Shown one piece after another: positions 6,051 through 7,329 of a stretch of 7,329 nt of DNA (position 1 is its first letter; the number at the start of each line of letters is the position of its first letter). Source of the DNA: an uncultured Ezakiella sp. GTDB lineage: Bacteria; Bacillota; Clostridia; Tissierellales; Peptoniphilaceae. The translations under genes and the position numbers were made by a program. The DNA is taken from contig NZ_CALTVH010000021.1 in assembly GCF_943913045.1 (NCBI RefSeq), forward strand, positions 1 to 7,329. The letters run 5' to 3'. A model generated the notes under the pieces. That model searched no databases. It saw only the letters and a program-made list of their open reading frames with translations, and was not told where the DNA came from.

Positions 6051-7249
6051 GATTAGATTCTAAACAAATTGCCTTTAAAAATATTCAAAACAAAAGCGTA
6101 AGAAGTGCTTCGCTTATAATTTTAACAGCAATTTTAACCCTCGTTCTATTTTTATCTAGCTTTTTAATTTTGTCACTTAGAAATGGAATGCACTCACTTG
6201 CCAATCGTATGGGCGCAGATATTATAGTTGTACCTGAGGGCTATGATTCAAAAATTAGAGGCGCAATCCTTCGTGGCGAACCAAACACATTCTTTTTAGA
6301 CAAGTCAGTTGTTGAAAAAATCAGAGCAATCGATGGGGTTGAAATTGCAAGTCCGCAATTATTTATTGCAACTCTTTCTGCTGGTTGCTGCTCATTTCCA
6401 ATACAAGTTATTGGCTTTGATTCTGATACAGATTTTGTAGTAAAACCTTGGCTAGAAACTCAAGCAAAACTTCCCTTGGAAAAAGGAGAAGTTTTGGTTG
6501 GTAACAATATTGTTGGCGATATGCACAAAAACGTTAAATTTTTCAACCAAGAATTTATTATAAGAGGCAGACTGGCAAAAACAGGCATGGGCTTTGACAA
6601 TACAGTTTTTGTGAATTTTGATGAAGCTAGACGCCTTGCCAAGGAATACGAGAAAATCCTTAAGCTTGAAGACAAGGATAATGAAAATATGATTTCATGT
6701 GTAATGATTAAGCTTAAAAAAAGCGTTGATCCAGTTGAAATACAAAATAAGATTAGAAGCGAATTTAAGGGCGAGGGCGTTTATCCTCTTCTTTCCCAAT
6801 CAATGATGAACGAGGTTAGCACATCAACTCAAGATATGATTAAATATGTTTATATTTTAATCGCTCTAGTATGGCTCTTGGTCTTCCTTGTACTCACACT
6901 TGTTTATTCAATTACAATCAAAGAACGTAAGAGAGAATTTGCCACATTAAGAATTTTAGGAGCAAGCAAAAAACATTTGAGAAATATTATTTTGTGGGAA
7001 ATATTTACCATAAATCTTGCAGGATCTGCATGTGGAAGTGTACTAGGCTTGGTTATTTCAATTTTATTTGGAACTTGGTTTAGTCTAAGCTTTAAAATGC
7101 CTTTCCTTGCGCCAAATGTTTTAACACTTGCAATAATATTTATTTCTGTATTTGCAATCGGCACAGTGATGGGACCACTTTCATCACTTAGCGCAATTAA
7201 AAAGATGAATGAAGAAGAACTGGGACTTTTATTAAGGCAAAACGACTAA
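6047..7249 (+). CDS. MacB/FtsX-type ABC transporter permease (DUF4418 module)
   Basis: The 400-residue product has helix 1 at about 20-45, an extracytoplasmic domain about 46-265 and helices at about 267-290, 320-343 and 356-379. MGADIIVVP (55-63) after helix 1 is the counterpart of YGAN in the two upstream permeases, and ERKREFATLRILGAS (293-307) is the ATPase-contact motif. The outer domain holds SAGCCSFPIQVIGFD with a vicinal Cys114-Cys115 pair, a plausible metal or disulfide site absent from the other two permeases. Only one FtsX-type permease is encoded in this module, so it may act as a homodimer, unlike the pair in module 1. GAGGTGG (6036-6042) lies four bases upstream, and the start overlaps the ATPase stop by four bases. 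It is the last gene before a strong terminator. Substrate unknown. Confidence 0.88.
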   Translation: MRLDSKQIAFKNIQNKSVRSASLIILTAILTLVLFLSSFLILSLRNGMHSLANRMGADIIVVPEGYDSKIRGAILRGEPNTFFLDKSVVEKIRAIDGVEIASPQLFIATLSAGCCSFPIQVIGFDSDTDFVVKPWLETQAKLPLEKGEVLVGNNIVGDMHKNVKFFNQEFIIRGRLAKTGMGFDNTVFVNFDEARRLAKEYEKILKLEDKDNENMISCVMIKLKKSVDPVEIQNKIRSEFKGEGVYPLLSQSMMNEVSTSTQDMIKYVYILIALVWLLVFLVLTLVYSITIKERKREFATLRILGASKKHLRNIILWEIFTINLAGSACGSVLGLVISILFGTWFSLSFKMPFLAPNVLTLAIIFISVFAIGTVMGPLSSLSAIKKMNEEELGLLLRQND

Positions 7250-7284
7250 TATGTAATTTTAGATGTAAAATATTTAGGCTGTAT

Positions 7285-7325
7285 AATATCTATTGGGGAG
7301 TAAAAACCTCAATAGATATTTTTTT
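7285..7325 (+). terminator. Strong rho-independent terminator after the DUF4418 operon
   Basis: AATATCTATTGGGG (7285-7298) pairs with CCTCAATAGATATT (7307-7320) over 14 pairs including one G-T, around an eight-base loop. A T run covers 7319-7325. It ends transcription 36 bases after the permease stop. Confidence 0.9.
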
Positions 7326-7329
7326 GAAA

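Noticed and set aside
1150..7164. Minus-strand open frames of 60-107 codons across the genes
   Set aside because: All lie opposite well-supported genes, resemble no family and look like by-products of AT-rich coding sequence.
7256..7271. Small hairpin ATTTTA-GATG-TAAAAT after the last gene
   Set aside because: Six A/T pairs only, too weak to call; the real terminator follows directly.

Overview
The window is AT-rich, with tightly packed genes all on the + strand, strong AGGAGG-type ribosome binding sites and a Gram-positive-style lipoprotein. This suggests a low-GC anaerobic member of the Bacillota (Peptoniphilus/Anaerococcus/Clostridia-like). The genus is a guess from style and gene content, not something the sequence proves.

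Module 1 (1-4877) looks like the downstream part of a P19/FTR1-type iron-uptake operon. It starts with what I read as the last codons of a P19-like iron-binding protein (1-35). After a 52-base gap holding two mutually exclusive hairpins come: an eight-helix membrane protein with a C-terminal cysteine-rich DUF2318/FtrD-like domain (88-1329), two MacB/FtsX-type ABC permeases (1337-2611 and 2598-3746), their ATPase (3746-4432) and a small lipoprotein with an FMN-binding domain carrying a SGATxT flavinylation motif (4434-4877). The order P19, DUF2318, permease, permease, ATPase matches the Campylobacter jejuni Cj1659-Cj1663 cluster. There, thioredoxin-like proteins follow the ATPase. Here a flavin lipoprotein sits in that place. 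An AT-rich stem-loop with a T run (4893-4926) probably ends this unit.

Module 2 (4979-7249) is a compact three-gene operon: a small four-helix Cys/Met-rich DUF4418 protein, a second ABC ATPase and a third FtsX-type permease with a Cys-Cys pair in its extracytoplasmic domain. Genes overlap by 23 and 4 bases. A possible promoter (tandem TATAAT-like boxes) lies just upstream, and a strong rho-independent terminator closes it (7285-7325).

Working model (inference): the P19/FTR1 part captures and moves iron, while the DUF2318 cysteine cluster and the flavinylated lipoprotein supply extracytoplasmic redox chemistry. The three permeases share a [YM]GA[ND]xxVxP motif just after helix 1, so both ABC complexes look like relatives serving one metal/redox process rather than unrelated exporters. 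The substrate of either ABC complex cannot be read from the sequence.
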